The translations under genes and the position numbers were made by a program. Below are positions 61,133 through 64,000 of a stretch of 64,000 bases of DNA, in pieces (within the stretch, counting starts at the first letter, position 1; every line of letters starts with the position of its first letter). The stretch is from Cacajao melanocephalus (taxonomy: Eukaryota > Chordata > Mammalia > Primates > Pitheciidae): contig CAUYLG010026844.1 in assembly GCA_963573385.1 (NCBI GenBank), positions 1-64,000 of the forward strand. The letters run 5' to 3'. The notes under the pieces were generated by a model. That model worked only from the letters and a program-made list of their open reading frames with translations. It was not told the DNA's origin and searched no databases.

Positions 61133-61739
61133 ACATGAGAAGAAGGCTGGAGGCTGGGGCTGGCCTGTAACATACCTGTCCCAGGCACCCTGACAAAGCT
61201 TTCATCTCACTGGCCACATGCATTCTCTTTTTAACACATATTTTATTGCATCAAGAAACAAAAGAGAAACACACAATTTATGTTGGCCTTTTATCACTCA
61301 ACATAAACGAGTACAGATTCCTAACTTCATTTCAGAGGTCTCCATGGCAATCTGTACACATCAATATTGCCTGCTGACCAATTAAATCTAACAAGATGCC
61401 TTGGAGCCAGAGCGGGTCAGGCAAAGGTGAAAAACTAGGAGTCTGAGGACAGAGTTCTTTCAAAGGTAGTGGAAAGCAGACGTACTCCGACTGGGTCTCC
61501 AAGTTTTAAGTATAAATAGAAAGACTGAAATGGTGCTCAGGCTTCAGATGGGGGCTGAAACTGACACGTCTCAGCCAGAGGCCAAGATCACCACGGCGAT
61601 CAGGGGCATCTGTCTGGCATCCCACGACAGCTTCTAGGTCACATGGGGCTTTGCAACAAGGGGTTGTGCAGGAAAAAGCAAGATCTACGACTAACATTGA
61701 CCACCTCAAGTTCAGGTTAGGACCAGCAGCCTCCACACT
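61133..61739. other. Repeat-free stretch, possible regulatory or 3'-terminal sequence
   Basis: AT-rich at 61230-61400. A minus-strand AATAAA lies at 61242-61247. The minus frame at 61506-61859 (117 codons) has no domain. Nothing conclusive. Confidence 0.35.
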
Positions 61740-62010
61740 CTCCCCATTCAGTTGAACTATGGTGGCTGGGATAGGATTCCTCTGTGACTCAGTTTCCTCA
61801 TGTGTAAAATCATCATCAAACATAAAAAAATCGGATATAATATTATTCAAAAAGCACATATTTAGTGCAATGTGCTAGACCACGTAACTAATCTTGAGAA
61901 AATTGCTTCAAATCTCTATGCCTTAGTTTCTTTCACTGTGAAATGGGGATAATAACACCCACTTGGTATTTCAAGGACCAAAGAGATTATGAGCATAAAA
62001 GCAGCTTCAC
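61740..62010 (+). mobile_element. MIR SINE(s)
   Basis: 'tgtgactcagtttcctcatg' (61782) and, separately, 'gccttagtttctttcactgt' with 'aaatggggataataacaccc' (61920-61960). Probably two MIR pieces. Confidence 0.75.
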
Positions 62011-62319
62011 ACTGGGCTCAGTGGCTCATGCCTGTAATTCCATCACTTTGGGAGGCCAAGGCAGGGGAATCACCTGAGGTCAGGAGTTCAAGACCAGCCT
62101 GATCAACATGGTGAAACCCTGCTTTAAAAATACAAAAATTAGCTGGACGTGGTGGCAGGTGCCTGTAATCCCAGCTACTCAGGAGGCTGAAGCATGAGAA
62201 TCACTTGAACCCGAGAGGCGGAGGTTGCAGTGAGCCGAGATCATGCCACTGCACTCCAGCCTGGGTGACAAAAGTGAAACTGCGTCTCCAAAAAAATAAT
62301 AATAACAAAAATAATAATA
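62011..62319 (+). mobile_element. Alu SINE with target-site duplication
   Basis: Complete dimer with an (AAT)n-type tail; 'aaaagcagctt' flanks both sides (near 61997 and 62319). Confidence 0.95.
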
Positions 62320-62889
62320 AAAGCAGCTTTCTTCTCTGGGCTTTTGGCCTTGCCAGTTCTTACCATAAACTCCCATTTTCTGCAGAAAGTTTCAGGGCCC
62401 TGTGTCCTTTATCACCAAAGAGATTGAATAATATAGAACCATTAAACACTGTACAAATCCAACAGCTTGTGTCCTGCCATTGAAAGCAGATCTTCCATTT
62501 AGTTATTAACATTTACCACCATACAAGCTTCAAGGCTGGGAGGTCAGGCAGACCATTTCAGGAGCTAGTAGAGGGCCAGGAGCATGCTTCAAGGAGCTTG
62601 CCCCATCACAGGAGCTCATGTCCTGGGCACTCGGGAGGCCCTCACTCTGCAGCACCAGGTTCCAAGCATGCATTCAGCTGCCCTCCACGACCTGCCATCT
62701 GGACCCTGTGTTTCTTAGGAGATGATGACACCAACTGCACCAGGCATTCCTGGGAGACACCTACTTTTACACAGTGGGGGGTGATGTTTCCTACATTCTT
62801 TCCATTTTCCTTCCAGTAATATTTAACAGCTCACTGGCCTTTGGGGCCCACCAGCACATTGGCAGTGTACACAGCACCCTGTGATGAAC
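62320..62889. other. Non-repetitive stretch
   Basis: No feature recognised. Confidence 0.4.
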
Positions 62890-63035
62890 AAGGCATGTGG
62901 TCATCTGTGACCTCATCCAAACCTCACCAAACACTCTGGGCAAGGACAATGAAATGGATTGTTCAGAGGTTGAAACTAAGGCCCAGGAAAGACAAATGGC
63001 TTATCCAAAGCTGAACAGCTAGAAACGAACGGAAT
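62890..63035 (-). mobile_element. MIR SINE
   Basis: 'aatgaaatggattgttcaga', 'ggttgaaactaaggcccagg', 'gcttatccaaagctgaacag'. Confidence 0.8.
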
Positions 63036-63038
63036 TGT

Positions 63039-63656
<618 letters not shown>

Positions 63657-63699
63657 TTAATTGAAATAACTTGTTAATGGCATACAGCAAGTGCCCAAT

Positions 63700-64000
63700 A
63701 GATGCTATTTCTCTCCTCCACCCCTATTCCACACTGAAACAACTTGCACCTGATCTGTGCCATCTCGTTAATTCCCAGGATCCAACTCAAGAGCACCTTC
63801 CTTCCCTGACATCCCAGTCCACCTTGATGCCTTTCTCTCTAGAATTTCTACAGCATTCCTGGTCTTCAACACACAATTTCAGGGCTGTTTATTTGCCGAC
63901 TGTGTTTTGGACTAATAACTAAACTTGAAGGATGACACATTTTCCTAGATATTTGCTCAATCAATGGCACAGAGCTGAGCATAGTAGGTGCCTGATAAAC
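63700..64000 (+). mobile_element. L2 LINE 3' part, running off the window
   Basis: 'agcaccttccttccctgaca', 'aatggcacagagctgagcat', 'agtaggtgcctgataaac' is sense L2 up to its terminus at the window edge. Confidence 0.78.

Overview
This window is nuclear DNA from a primate, almost certainly human or another catarrhine. It carries about twenty Alu elements (dimeric, 7SL-derived, J-like and S-like), one primate-specific L1PA 3' end, and older layers of L1M, L2, MIR, hAT-Charlie (MER1, MER5), Tigger (MER2) and LTR elements. I see no intact protein-coding gene, no rRNA or tRNA gene, no CRISPR array and no bacterial or phage feature. The many short open frames are chance frames in intergenic DNA or frames inside repeats, and several of the longer ones begin at TTG or GTG rather than ATG.

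Layout. 1-10 kb: Alus and MIRs around a non-repetitive block at 4.7-5.6 kb that looks like conserved regulatory DNA. 10-16.5 kb: L1PA fragment, a truncated Alu, a DNA transposon nested in L2, a largely repeat-free tract at 12.6-15.6 kb with exon-like splice signals, then a solo ERV-type LTR. 16.5-31 kb: L2/MIR-rich, with an old local duplication (16.9/17.9 kb) and an L1 nested in another L1 (20.8-21.6 kb). 31.5-33.5 kb: an L1M interrupted by an older LTR-like repeat and an Alu. 34-46 kb: MIR/L2 background with three enhancer-like AT-rich blocks (about 36.1, 38.9 and 42.9 kb) and the longest ATG-started frame (40.3 kb). 46.7-49.1 kb: L1M carrying a MER2. 50.7-52.9 kb: L1M carrying three Alus. 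53.5 kb: a complete MER1. 55.7-57.9 kb: a triple nest (Alu in LTR in L1M). 58-64 kb: MIR/L2/Alu, plus a second local duplication (59.4 and 63.0 kb) whose second copy was later split by an Alu.

Nothing here forms a pathway or an undescribed genetic system. The sequence does show a readable history of nested insertions, two short local duplications, a templated copy inside an L1, three short perfect hairpins, and several non-repetitive blocks with the texture of distal enhancers. Enhancer, exon and transcript proposals are inferences from motifs and lack of repeats. They need cross-species alignment and transcript data, which I could not consult. Repeat family names are given only where the diagnostic sequence is familiar; otherwise the element is called LTR-like or unclassified.
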